A DNA stretch of 10,900 nucleotides from Microcoleaceae cyanobacterium UBA11344 (GTDB lineage: Bacteria; Cyanobacteriota; Cyanobacteriia; Cyanobacteriales; Microcoleaceae). The notes below the pieces were generated by a model. That model was not told the DNA's origin. It saw only the letters and a program-made list of their open reading frames with translations, and made no database searches. Below, in pieces: positions 1-6,224 of this stretch. The stretch is from the NCBI GenBank assembly GCA_003483675.1, contig DMYK01000300.1, positions 2,275 to 13,174 on the forward strand, in the 5' to 3' direction. Positions within the stretch are counted from its first letter, which is position 1. Each line of letters begins with the position of its first letter. The position numbers were made by a program, and so were the translations under genes.

Positions 1-174
1 CAAATGGCAGCAGCAGAGTCTTACATCAACGGATTAGAAGTCCCAGATTCAGTATTGCGATCGCTTTTTGATACCTGTATGCCCGTCTTTTTCAAGTATT
101 TTCCCTCTCTGCTTGCACCCTAGGAATGGGTACTAACAGAAACAGATCATACCGCCGAAGGGCCGCGGGATTTA
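1..174 (+). pseudogene. Probable severed N-terminal part of the methyltransferase gene
   Basis: This stretch is open in the same frame as the methyltransferase at 175-1011 apart from one TAG at 121-123. Bases 1-120 encode QMAAAESYINGLEVPDSVLR and then about 20 more residues ending SLLAP. Bases 124-174 read on without a stop as EWVLTETDHTAEGPRDL into Met 175. Methyltransferases of this type normally carry an N-terminal segment of about 50-70 residues before the conserved Q/HY-x-(V/L)-P motif, which here is QYDLP just after 175. The segment GLEVPDSVLR resembles the GL-x-PD-x-(L/I)-R stretch of that region. A single change from CAG to TAG would explain the break. An ATG at 4-6 could start a gene of about 335 codons, but the true start may lie outside the window. 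Alternatively 1-123 is the end of an unrelated gene. Confidence 0.55.
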
Positions 175-1011
175 ATGAAAATTCAGTACGACTTACCTCA
201 AGCTATGCTGAATCCGATGTTAGGCGATGGAAAACTCATTTATCCTAAATACAGCATGGGATTGTGGGAAAAAGGAGCCACAAACCTCGAACAATCGCAG
301 ATACAAATGATTGATGATGTGATTGATAAGCTAGAGATTCAGGATGGCGACAATATTTTAGACTTTGGATGTGGTTGGGGCTGCGTGGCAAATTACATTC
401 TTGCCAAATTCCCCAATGTCAAGTTTACGGGAATTAACTTGAGCCACTACCAATGCGAGTATATGCGTCACAAGATGCAAGATCCTGAAAGCTACCTTAG
501 TTCAGGTCGATTTACTCTATATGAAGGAGATTTGAACGACGCCCAATTTGAGACTAAATTTGATAAGATTTTGTCGATCGGAGTTTTTTGTCATGTAGGT
601 AATTTAACAAAAGCTTTCCAAAAGCTCGCCTCTTTCTTGAAGGATCAAGGCCGAGTTTTCATTCACATCATCACAGTTCGCACTCCCAACAATATATCCA
701 GCGTTTTCACCCACAAATACATTTTCCCCCACGGCCGTTTCTGGAAATACGATGCAGTTCCCAGCTACAATAAAGACCTCAAAACCATTGAAAAATGGTA
801 TCTCAATGGCTCCAATTACTCAAAAACCATTGCTACCTGGCTGCAAAACTTTGACGATTCTCAGGCGACAGTCAAAGATTTAGACTACGGCATTGACTAT
901 GCCAAATTTCGCCGAATCTGGCGGTTTTATTTGATTTGGTTTGTTGCTAATTTCGCGAGTTGTGACGGCGAATATAACGGCAACGGCCAATATTTAATGG
1001 TTCATGCCTAA
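175..1011 (+). CDS. SAM-dependent methyltransferase, cyclopropane-fatty-acid-synthase / coclaurine-N-methyltransferase type
   Basis: The 278-residue product is a class I methyltransferase that would bind S-adenosylmethionine through ILDFGCGWGC (residues 61-70, motif I). Family features follow in order: QYDLP (4-8) and the KLIYPKYSMGLW stretch at the N-terminal lid, FTGINLS (84-90), SIGVFCHVG (134-142), HKYIFPHG (180-187), NYSKTIATWLQNF (214-226) and a C-terminal FRRIWRFYL...GQYLMVH segment. These match the CMAS family, which makes cyclopropane fatty acids or methylates amines; the substrate here cannot be told. The family's usual FEH is FCH here (Cys139), a change at a conserved active-site position. 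The start at 175 has no clear ribosome binding site, and the frame continues upstream past a TAG, so the protein may be an N-terminally truncated remnant of a gene of about 335 codons. Palindromic repeats follow the stop. Confidence 0.8.
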   Translation: MKIQYDLPQAMLNPMLGDGKLIYPKYSMGLWEKGATNLEQSQIQMIDDVIDKLEIQDGDNILDFGCGWGCVANYILAKFPNVKFTGINLSHYQCEYMRHKMQDPESYLSSGRFTLYEGDLNDAQFETKFDKILSIGVFCHVGNLTKAFQKLASFLKDQGRVFIHIITVRTPNNISSVFTHKYIFPHGRFWKYDAVPSYNKDLKTIEKWYLNGSNYSKTIATWLQNFDDSQATVKDLDYGIDYAKFRRIWRFYLIWFVANFASCDGEYNGNGQYLMVHA

Positions 1012-1061
1012 TCGCTATAGCATCAGCATCTAGTTGGATAACTTACGCAGAACACTTCAAG

Positions 1062-1135
1062 GTAGGGTGCATGACAGCAATAAATCTTCGAGCCACCGCG
1101 AAGTAATTATTGGCTGTCACGCACCTTACTTAAAC
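1062..1135. repeat. Palindromic MITE-like repeat, copy 1
   Basis: GTAGGGTGCATGACAGC (1062-1078) and GCTGTCACGCACCTTAC (1113-1129) are inverted copies with two mismatches. Inside them CTTCG (1086-1090) pairs with CGAAG (1099-1103) and AATAA with TTATT, so nearly the whole element can fold into one hairpin. Bases 1085-1135 recur at 2235-2285 (roughly 40 of 51 identical) and at 2532-2582 (about 45 of 51). It lies between the convergent ends of the methyltransferase and the hypothetical gene and could act as a bidirectional terminator. Confidence 0.7.
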
Positions 1136-1140
1136 CCTAC

Positions 1141-1237
1141 TAGGATTTACGCACGGTGTCTAGAAACCGGGTTTTTTAGCCAAAATATTGGCCTAAAACC
1201 CTCAATCTCCGTTAAAAACCCGGTTTCTTTAGCGCAA
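1141..1237. repeat. Inverted-repeat element with AAACCCGGTTTC arms
   Basis: GAAACCGGGTTTTT (1163-1176) and AAAAACCCGGTTTC (1214-1227) are perfect 14-base inverted copies. The spacer holds a smaller hairpin (GCCAA/TTGGC, 1179-1192). The left flank GGATTTACGCACGG resembles GTCCTGGACGCACGG at 2353-2367, and the right arm resembles AAAAACCCGCTTTCTTGAG near 2374, so this is a second repeat family with at least one degenerate relative in the window. Its right end runs up to the stop codon of the minus-strand gene at 1238. Confidence 0.6.
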
Positions 1238-1924
1238 CTAGACTAGAGAAACATTGTTTCCGCTTTGGTATCCAATCCATTGCCAATCGGGACCATATAC
1301 GGGGCCATTATTGAATGTGTTGTATGGCTCTAACCTATATTTATTCAAACGTTGGTCCCCTTTGTTGATGCTGTTTTTCATTTCTTCCAACTTTGCTCGA
1401 TTTCTCTCAATCTGTGCCGTATATTGATTCTGGCGATCGATCGGGTTCAGTTGGGCATCAGTCGTGTTGGGATTCACGATCGTAGAAACATGGGGTAGCG
1501 TCGATTGTGAATTCGTAAGCATACCTGTTAAAGGATCTCTAGGAAGCGAACCCAGCCAGCTTCTGGTATCGGCAACAAACCCATCGATTTGATTCAGAAA
1601 ACTGTCTACCTCTGAATTGCCAGTTTGATGCCCTACCCCAACGTTGCCGGCAGTTGGAGTATTCGGGCTAGGAAAGTTGCCAGCAGGCGCAGTTACACTG
1701 GTGCCTGCCCCCGGCAAAATCCCCCAAGCCTCAGACAAAAGACTATACACCTCATCGAGATAGGTGTTTGCATTGTTTGCATTCGAGGCAGGAATTGCAC
1801 CCGCGATTGTCCCGTAACTATATGGCGAATAAAGGTCAGATAGCAAACCAGTTGTCATTAAAGGGTTATAATCTAACCCCGCAGAAGGGTAACTGTTTGT
1901 GGTAAAATCTTGAAAGCCCAACAT
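1238..1924 (-). CDS. Hypothetical protein, 228 residues, Asn/Pro/Ser/Thr/Gly-rich
   Basis: I do not recognise this protein. It is supported as a real gene by an ideal ribosome binding site, AGGAGG at 1932-1937 on the minus strand, seven bases before the ATG. The sequence has no signal peptide, no convincing membrane helix and no cysteine. Residues 1-100 are low in charge and rich in Asn, Pro, Ser, Thr, Gly and Tyr. A short helical stretch around 53-70 (YLDEVYSLLSEAWGIL) and another at 104-125 are separated by Pro/Gly-rich linkers. Residues about 163-196 (RQNQYTAQIERNRAKLEEMK and onward) are charged and could form a coiled coil. The tail (200-228) is rich in aromatic residues and Asn. The stop codon lies at the edge of a palindromic repeat, so the natural C terminus may have been changed by repeat insertion. 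Function unknown. Confidence 0.75.
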   Translation of the reverse strand: MLGFQDFTTNSYPSAGLDYNPLMTTGLLSDLYSPYSYGTIAGAIPASNANNANTYLDEVYSLLSEAWGILPGAGTSVTAPAGNFPSPNTPTAGNVGVGHQTGNSEVDSFLNQIDGFVADTRSWLGSLPRDPLTGMLTNSQSTLPHVSTIVNPNTTDAQLNPIDRQNQYTAQIERNRAKLEEMKNSINKGDQRLNKYRLEPYNTFNNGPVYGPDWQWIGYQSGNNVSLV

Positions 1925-1930
1925 AATTTT

Positions 1931-1938
1931 GCCTCCTA
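1931..1938 (-). promoter_or_regulatory. Strong ribosome binding site of the hypothetical gene
   Basis: Read on the minus strand, TAGGAGGC precedes AAAATT and then ATG at 1924. This is the best Shine-Dalgarno match in the window and fixes the start of the 228-residue protein. Confidence 0.75.
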
Positions 1939-2234
1939 ATATTGGCTGTTGCCAGAGAAAAGGTTTGTATTCCCAATAATTGCGCTGTAAAAATTGGGAT
2001 TAAAGAAAGTCTGTAATTCCAGCATAATATCGCACAAACAAATAAGTATTTATATTTAAATGCTACACTCGTTTTATCAATAAATCGAACTCGTAATATT
2101 TTTTTACAACCCATTAAGTAGTCACTTATCAAAATATTTTCTACTGTAAATAACCAATAAAAAAATTTATGTTTTCTTGAATTATTGAAAGTTTTATTGA
2201 TAATTGTAACGCTACTTAAGTAGCTCCACCTAAA
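1938..2234. other. AT-rich gap upstream of the hypothetical gene
   Basis: I see no gene here. The open frame on the minus strand across 1866-2132 has no ribosome binding site and no recognisable protein character. The stretch is very AT-rich and presumably holds the promoter of the gene ending at 1238, but I found no -35/-10 pair good enough to name. A short perfect palindrome, TACTTAAGTA, lies at 2213-2222 next to repeat copy 2. Confidence 0.5.
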
Positions 2235-2285
2235 AATTCGAGCTGCTGCAAGGTAATTATTGGCTGTTACAGACCCTACTTAAAC
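2235..2285. repeat. Palindromic MITE-like repeat, copy 2 (right half only)
   Basis: This is the 51-base right half of the element seen at 1085-1135, sharing GGTAATTATTGGCTGT and ending CTACTTAAAC, with roughly 40 of 51 bases the same. The left GTAGGGTGC arm is missing, so it is a decayed or solo half. Confidence 0.6.
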
Positions 2286-2350
2286 TGTCCTGCAAAAAAT
2301 GCTTCGCTCCGCTATTGCTAGGGGTAAGGTGCAACCTAAGCACCCGAAAT

Positions 2351-2437
2351 AGTCCTGGACGCACGGTTGGTCAAAAACCCGCTTTCTTGAGTCTAATAGC
2401 GTAAGTCCTGGGAAATATCGAGTGTGCGTCCAGGACT
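2351..2437. repeat. 87-bp element with perfect 14-base terminal inverted repeats
   Basis: AGTCCTGGACGCAC (2351-2364) and GTGCGTCCAGGACT (2424-2437) are exact inverted copies 59 bases apart. The interior carries AAAAACCCGCTTTCTTGAG, a degenerate relative of the arm at 1214-1227, and GCGTAAGTCCTGG near 2399-2411, a partial third copy of the end sequence. It looks like a small non-coding element, possibly one repeat nested beside another. Confidence 0.6.
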
Positions 2438-2450
2438 GTTAAACTTAAAG

Positions 2451-2582
2451 GTAGGGTGCGTGACCACAAGCAACCCGCCTGAGCGAGACGCTCACACTAC
2501 CGTTTCCACCACAAATCCAGGAGAGCCGAAATCTTTGAGCCGCAGTGAGGTAATTAATGGCTGTCACGCACCTTACTTAAAC
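2451..2582. repeat. Palindromic MITE-like repeat, copy 3, with an internal insertion
   Basis: The left arm GTAGGGTGCGTGACCAC (2451-2467) and the right arm GCTGTCACGCACCTTAC (2560-2576) are inverted copies as in copy 1, but the element is about 60 bases longer because extra sequence lies between them (about 2470-2528). The right part, 2532-2582, matches copy 1 at about 45 of 51 positions. It begins about 15 bases after the desaturase stop and could fold in that transcript. Confidence 0.65.
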
Positions 2583-2596
2583 TAGAACTTGTGCAT

Positions 2597-3727
2597 CTAT
2601 TTTTGAAGAAAAGGGCAATTCACGGACATTGTACCAGAGGAATCAGTAAAGGTAACTTCATCTTTATAATGCCGCGGTGTTTCCATCAGCAACCGCCAAG
2701 CTTCTCCAGCATCTATTAAATTCATGCGTCCGGGATAATGAATTTTTAACAACTCTTGCACCATCGGATAATAGTCTGAGTTGATGCTGGGGAAAATATG
2801 ATGCTCTGTGTGGTAAGAAAAATTCAAGTGCAGCAGGTCAAATATTTTAGGAACCCGCAATGACATACTATTAATCAGCGGGTCATTAATGCTGGTCATC
2901 CGGCAACCCATGTGATTGGTGTAGATGTAAAACATTGCGCCCGCATGACCAAGTGCGATCGGCAAAAAGTAGGCCAGAGCAACTTTGATTGGATTAAATT
3001 CTAGGTAGAATAAGATGCTCAGATGAATTCCTAAAATTCCCAAACACTCAAAGGCGATCGTCAATCTATCTTTAGGACTAACTGTAAAGGCAGCCGGCAC
3101 GTAATCAACAGATTTATCATTGAATAACAACACCGAGGATACGTTGCGGAAATTGTGTACAAACCACGATCCAGCCATGCCTACAATTAACCACAGCGGA
3201 TTGACTTCAACCGACGGTACAAACAGATTTTGAATCCATTTTCCCCAGGTATCTGGCTGCTGGTACAGGTAATTGCGATCGGGATCTGCTAGGGAATTTG
3301 TGTTATTGTGGTGTACGAGGTTGTGCAGGGATTTCCACTGAGTAGGTGGCATAAACAGCATACTTAATCCCAAAAAGGCGATCGGATAAGTCAGTCGCGA
3401 CTTTTTCAGAACGCTACCGTGCATCAGGTCGTGGGAGCTAAATAGCAAAACTATGATACTATTGCCCATGATCACGGCTAGAGGTAAATAAAGCCATAAA
3501 AGATAGACAGGCCATCGATCGAGATTAGCCGCAATCCCCCAACCCAGTAGCAAAATGGCCATATTAATGAACAGTATAACCAACTTACTAGAATCTGGTT
3601 TAAAGGCTTCTGATGGCAGAAGTGGACGCAATTTCTTAGCGTATACCGATTGGTGAATTAGCGTTTCTTCGCCTAAAGTCGGCGTGGCAGTCTCGTCTAG
3701 AGTAGAGAGTGTTTTTTCGGATTTCAT
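2597..3727 (-). CDS. Membrane fatty-acid desaturase
   Basis: The 376-residue product is an integral membrane diiron desaturase that would put a double bond into an acyl chain using O2 and reduced ferredoxin. It has the three histidine boxes of the family: HDLMH (99-103), HNLVHH (135-140) and HTEHH (306-310). Hydrophobic segments around 48-66, 74-97 (before box 1), 113-126, 177-190, 227-242 and 248-268 fit the usual four-helix plus peripheral layout. The spacing between boxes and the total length are normal, and no key histidine is missing. The box sequences differ from the DesA and DesC patterns I remember, so I do not assign the position of desaturation. The start at 3727 is followed by a hydrophilic N terminus; the ribosome binding site is weak. 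The gene stands alone, with repeats directly downstream. Confidence 0.9.
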   Translation of the reverse strand: MKSEKTLSTLDETATPTLGEETLIHQSVYAKKLRPLLPSEAFKPDSSKLVILFINMAILLLGWGIAANLDRWPVYLLWLYLPLAVIMGNSIIVLLFSSHDLMHGSVLKKSRLTYPIAFLGLSMLFMPPTQWKSLHNLVHHNNTNSLADPDRNYLYQQPDTWGKWIQNLFVPSVEVNPLWLIVGMAGSWFVHNFRNVSSVLLFNDKSVDYVPAAFTVSPKDRLTIAFECLGILGIHLSILFYLEFNPIKVALAYFLPIALGHAGAMFYIYTNHMGCRMTSINDPLINSMSLRVPKIFDLLHLNFSYHTEHHIFPSINSDYYPMVQELLKIHYPGRMNLIDAGEAWRLLMETPRHYKDEVTFTDSSGTMSVNCPFLQK

Positions 3728-3777
3728 GTTGTCGCTCAGAGTATTCTAGTGTCACTTAAAATTGCTAATTTTAATCA

Positions 3778-3879
3778 GATCCGATTTTGAACGAGTTTAA
3801 TATTTCGGATCAATTAGTCATTAGTTAGTAGTGCTGATTTCCTTGTTGATGCTTGACAAATCACTAATAATGACTAATT
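3778..3879. repeat. Inverted repeats in the gap upstream of the desaturase
   Basis: GATCCGA (3778-3784) pairs with TCGGATC (3805-3811). Just after it, AATTAGTCATTAGTTAGT (3812-3829) is inverted at 3863-3879 (ACTAATAATGACTAATT) with one small indel. The right-hand hairpin lies between the end of the desaturase promoter region and the end of the gene at 3933. It may be a terminator for that gene or a STRR-like repeat remnant. Confidence 0.45.
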
Positions 3880-3932
3880 TAATTCTGGGAAAAATCTCAC
3901 CATCTATCAGTAATAGCGTCAAAGCTGCCTGA

Positions 3933-4274
3933 TTATTGATAAGGAGCTTGGCCTCGAAGCTGGCGCAGAGAATTTACACAGGTGGGACAATCGCACCCAA
4001 ACGCAGCAACAGCAGCATCACTTTCTTCTTCAGTCATCGGAAATTCCAAAGTTGGCTGTGTATAGGCTACTTGAACAGTTTCTTTTACTTTGGTGAATCC
4101 TGCCCCATTGGAGCGCACGCAGCGCAAATGGGAACAAACCTGCCGTACCGCCGGTGCAGGGTTGCTGAGGTTTGGTTGGGACATCTCAGCAGCTTTGGCA
4201 GTATGGACACTCAGTAGTATTGAACTGAATATGCTGGGACTGGCAAGTAATGCGAGTTTAAGTTTTTTGTTCAT
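3933..4274 (-). CDS. Small exported protein with CSHLRC and CDCPTC motifs
   Basis: I do not recognise the family. The 113-residue product begins MNKKLKLALLASPSIFSSIL and continues to HTAKAAE, a typical Sec signal peptide with likely cleavage after residue 28 or 29. The mature protein of about 85 residues has five cysteines: Cys47 and Cys52 (CSHLRC) and Cys94, Cys96 and Cys99 (CDCPTC). The second group lies in a compact C-terminal stretch, GCDCPTCVNSLRQLRGQ, that looks like a conserved motif and could bind metal or form disulfides in the periplasm. The middle (65-88) is acidic and Thr/Glu-rich. A good promoter lies about 20 bases upstream of the start, so the gene is transcribed alone. There is no clear Shine-Dalgarno. 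Confidence 0.7.
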   Translation of the reverse strand: MNKKLKLALLASPSIFSSILLSVHTAKAAEMSQPNLSNPAPAVRQVCSHLRCVRSNGAGFTKVKETVQVAYTQPTLEFPMTEEESDAAVAAFGCDCPTCVNSLRQLRGQAPYQ

Positions 4275-4300
4275 GTTTCAGACAGTTGTATAAAGATCTT

Positions 4301-4329
4301 ACTATATCCGATCAAGAGAATTTTGTAAA
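4301..4329 (-). promoter_or_regulatory. Sigma70-type promoter of the small exported protein
   Basis: On the minus strand, TTTACA (4324-4329) and TATAGT (4301-4306) are separated by exactly 17 bases. Each matches the consensus at five of six positions. The predicted transcript would start near 4294, giving a leader of about 20 bases before the ATG at 4274. Confidence 0.55.
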
Positions 4330-4388
4330 CAACTATTAAAGGCTGACGCATCGCTCATGCGATCGCAGTTTTCACTTGGGTTTAATCA

Positions 4389-4506
4389 CCAATTTCCCAT
4401 TCCCAATTTCCCATTCCCAATTTCCCATTCCCAATTTCCCATTCCCAATTTCCCATTCCCAATTTCCCATTCCCAATTCCCAATTTCCCATTCCCGATTC
4501 CCAATT
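4389..4506. repeat. Tandem repeat of CCAATTTCCCATTC (two-heptad unit)
   Basis: Six perfect copies of the 14-base unit run from 4389 to 4472, followed by CCAATTC (4473-4479), another full unit (4480-4493), CCGATTC (4494-4500) and CCAATT (4501-4506). The unit is itself two related heptads, CCAATTT and CCCATTC. This fits the short tandemly repeated repetitive (STRR) heptad sequences known from filamentous cyanobacteria. It touches the proA stop codon (4505-4507). The frames that translate it as repeated [18 protein letters not shown] peptide are by-products. Confidence 0.9.
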
Positions 4507-5773
4507 AAAAAAGTCCGTTTCCCTGAACAATTTCTTTAATTGTAGTCAACGTATCTAAACCAATTAATCCTCGACGATAACCTTTTTGATTAGACATTCC
4601 CAAAAAGATCGCATCTCCCCGATTTTGATAGCGCCAAAACCGAGGGGAGGCATTAATAAAAGTAGAGGCACTGTTGACATCCAGAGCAAATTGGCGACTT
4701 TCTAGGTAAGATTCTGTGGCGATGCTGTCAGCGTGGCCGCTGCTGTAGCGATTGATCCAGCCGATCGCCATCCCTAGACTATCGACAACTTTAAATGCTA
4801 TGGTTTTGTTCAAATACGGTTGAGTCCACTCAGAGGTTTCAGCTAACTGCAATTCGGGAAAATCTGCGACGAGCTCGGCGTCTCCCCTAATTTGAAAGCC
4901 TTTTTCTTTTAAACTGTTCCACAGCCTAACTAAGGAAGAAGGCTTTTGGTTGCGATCGATCAGCACTTTCTCGATCGCATTCACCGGATCTGGCACGCTT
5001 TGATGGCTGTCCAAAATCATCCACCTCGCCATCTCCAAACTACCAGTAGGCGACCAATAAAGGTAACAATTTCCCATTGCCGATCGCAACACCGGTACTG
5101 TACACTGTCGCACCACCTGCTGCACCAAACTCGGCCTGCCGTAGGGAATAATTAAATTGAGATATTCGTCTTGAGTGACTAAATCCCGGATCGAAGCGCC
5201 TCGATCGGGCGGCAGTACCTGCAAACATCCTGACGGCAAACCAACCTCATCGATCGCCGACGACAAAGCTTCCCCGATTACTGCATTAGTTTGCCAGCTT
5301 TCGCTACCGCCTTTGAGAATCAAGCTGTTAGCACTTTTGAGGCACAAACCCGCCGCGATCGCCCCCAACTCGGGAAACGCCTCGTAAATTAGGGCGATCG
5401 CCCCCAGGGGTAGCGACTGACTATATACTTGACACCGATCGACCTGATAAGAAGCATTAATCACCCTGCCGATCGGATCTGGCATTTCTCCCAATCGCTG
5501 AAGAATTTGCACCGTTGTCTTGATCCTTTCGGGCGTCAGCTTTAGCCAATCCACAATCAATTCGGGAATCGCCATATCCCGACTGGCTTCTAGATCCAGA
5601 GTATTTGCTTCTAAAATTTCATTTTGTCGGCGTTTCAGCGCCAGAGCCATCGCCTGCAAAGCAGCAGCGCGATCCGTACTCTTTTTCCCCGCCAGCTCCA
5701 AAGAAGCAAGATTTGCGCGGCGGGCGACATTTGCAGAATCCGAGTCAAGGCTAGAATCGTCAATTATCATCAT
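4505..5773 (-). CDS. proA: Divergent ProA-like gamma-glutamyl phosphate reductase paralogue lacking the catalytic Cys
   Basis: The 422 residues align along their length with glutamate-5-semialdehyde dehydrogenase, which reduces gamma-glutamyl phosphate with NADPH in proline synthesis. Family landmarks are [14 protein letters not shown] (122-135), [20 protein letters not shown] (140-159), IPYGRPSL (209-216), GNCYLY (234-239), NAIEKVLI (265-272), [12 protein letters not shown] (344-355) and [14 protein letters not shown] (402-415). Known ProA has K-x-Q-x-P-x-x-CNA-x-E, where Cys is the thiol nucleophile; here the stretch reads [14 protein letters not shown], with Val264 in the Cys position. Other usual residues also differ: YESRPN is YEAFPE, IPRG is IPYG, and GHGDGNC is RSAMGNC. 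It is probably a second ProA with altered or no reductase activity, so the symbol marks family only. No proB is adjacent. The start (ATGATG) comes four bases after the upstream stop without a Shine-Dalgarno, which suggests translational coupling. Confidence 0.85.
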   Translation of the reverse strand: MMIIDDSSLDSDSANVARRANLASLELAGKKSTDRAAALQAMALALKRRQNEILEANTLDLEASRDMAIPELIVDWLKLTPERIKTTVQILQRLGEMPDPIGRVINASYQVDRCQVYSQSLPLGAIALIYEAFPELGAIAAGLCLKSANSLILKGGSESWQTNAVIGEALSSAIDEVGLPSGCLQVLPPDRGASIRDLVTQDEYLNLIIPYGRPSLVQQVVRQCTVPVLRSAMGNCYLYWSPTGSLEMARWMILDSHQSVPDPVNAIEKVLIDRNQKPSSLVRLWNSLKEKGFQIRGDAELVADFPELQLAETSEWTQPYLNKTIAFKVVDSLGMAIGWINRYSSGHADSIATESYLESRQFALDVNSASTFINASPRFWRYQNRGDAIFLGMSNQKGYRRGLIGLDTLTTIKEIVQGNGLF

Positions 5774-5777
5774 TTAG

Positions 5778-6188
5778 CTAACGCCTGTAAGCTAGCCATA
5801 CCATCAGAGCCGGCAGCATTGCTAGCAGCAAGGCGAGCAGTGCCCACAGAATAATATTCGGGCCTGGTGAGAGCAGTGCCAGCGGCAACCAAATCATTAG
5901 CGGCACCAAAATCATGCCGAGAGTCAAGGGCAAATAGTCCGCCCTCCAACCTCGATTCGCTCTGTTCCACTGTTGACCTGTCCACCGCCAAGCCTGCTTG
6001 TAAGGATAGTTTGTGGATAGTTGCTCGATGACCTGCCCGCTTTCGTCCAATACAAATATTTGCTGACAGCGATTGCAGCCAAAGGCTTCTGTCAGTACGA
6101 TCGGTACGAGGCGACCCCGGCGTCGGCAAGGGCAGGGGTAATCACCGTTTAAGTCGATCTTTGGAGCTTTTTGAGATGGCACGGGCAA
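5778..6188 (-). CDS. Zinc-ribbon-like two-helix membrane protein, upstream partner of the ProA paralogue
   Basis: I do not recognise a named family, but the protein looks real. An N-terminal domain carries YPCPC (Cys19, Cys21) and CNRC (Cys38, Cys41) in a pattern typical of a small zinc ribbon, followed by QQIFVLDESGQVIEQL, a compact beta-hairpin-like stretch. A Trp/Arg-rich linker (66-84) leads to two hydrophobic segments at about 86-106 and 110-133, and the chain ends AYRR. The ribbon probably faces the cytoplasm. The start is uncertain: TTG at 6186-6188 directly follows an in-frame TGA, and a GTG two codons later is the alternative; neither has a clear ribosome binding site, and there is no ATG before the ribbon. 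The stop is four bases from the proA-like start, so the two genes very likely share a transcript. Confidence 0.75.
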   Translation of the reverse strand: MPVPSQKAPKIDLNGDYPCPCRRRGRLVPIVLTEAFGCNRCQQIFVLDESGQVIEQLSTNYPYKQAWRWTGQQWNRANRGWRADYLPLTLGMILVPLMIWLPLALLSPGPNIILWALLALLLAMLPALMVWLAYRR

Positions 6189-6224
6189 TCAGATAACAAA
6201 AGCGTTTTTACAAAAATAATCTTT

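Noticed and set aside
1034..1246. Open frame of 70 codons after the methyltransferase
   Set aside because: It is made of palindromic repeats, has no ribosome binding site and no protein-like composition.
1625..1843. Plus-strand frame inside the 228-residue gene
   Set aside because: It lies antisense to a gene with a strong ribosome binding site and has no support of its own.
1866..2132. Minus-strand frame of 88 codons overlapping the start of the orphan gene
   Set aside because: It overlaps the better-supported gene and its ribosome binding site, and lies in AT-rich non-coding sequence.
4389..4506. Possible CRISPR array
   Set aside because: The 14-base units are directly adjacent, with no spacers and no cas genes nearby.
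4357..4558. Two plus-strand frames rich in [14 protein letters not shown]
   Set aside because: They are translations of the 14-base tandem repeat, which is open in several frames because its unit contains no stop.
5770..6129. Alternative 119-codon minus-strand frame
   Set aside because: It overlaps the zinc-ribbon gene in another frame; only the latter shows cysteine pairs and membrane helices and abuts the next start.
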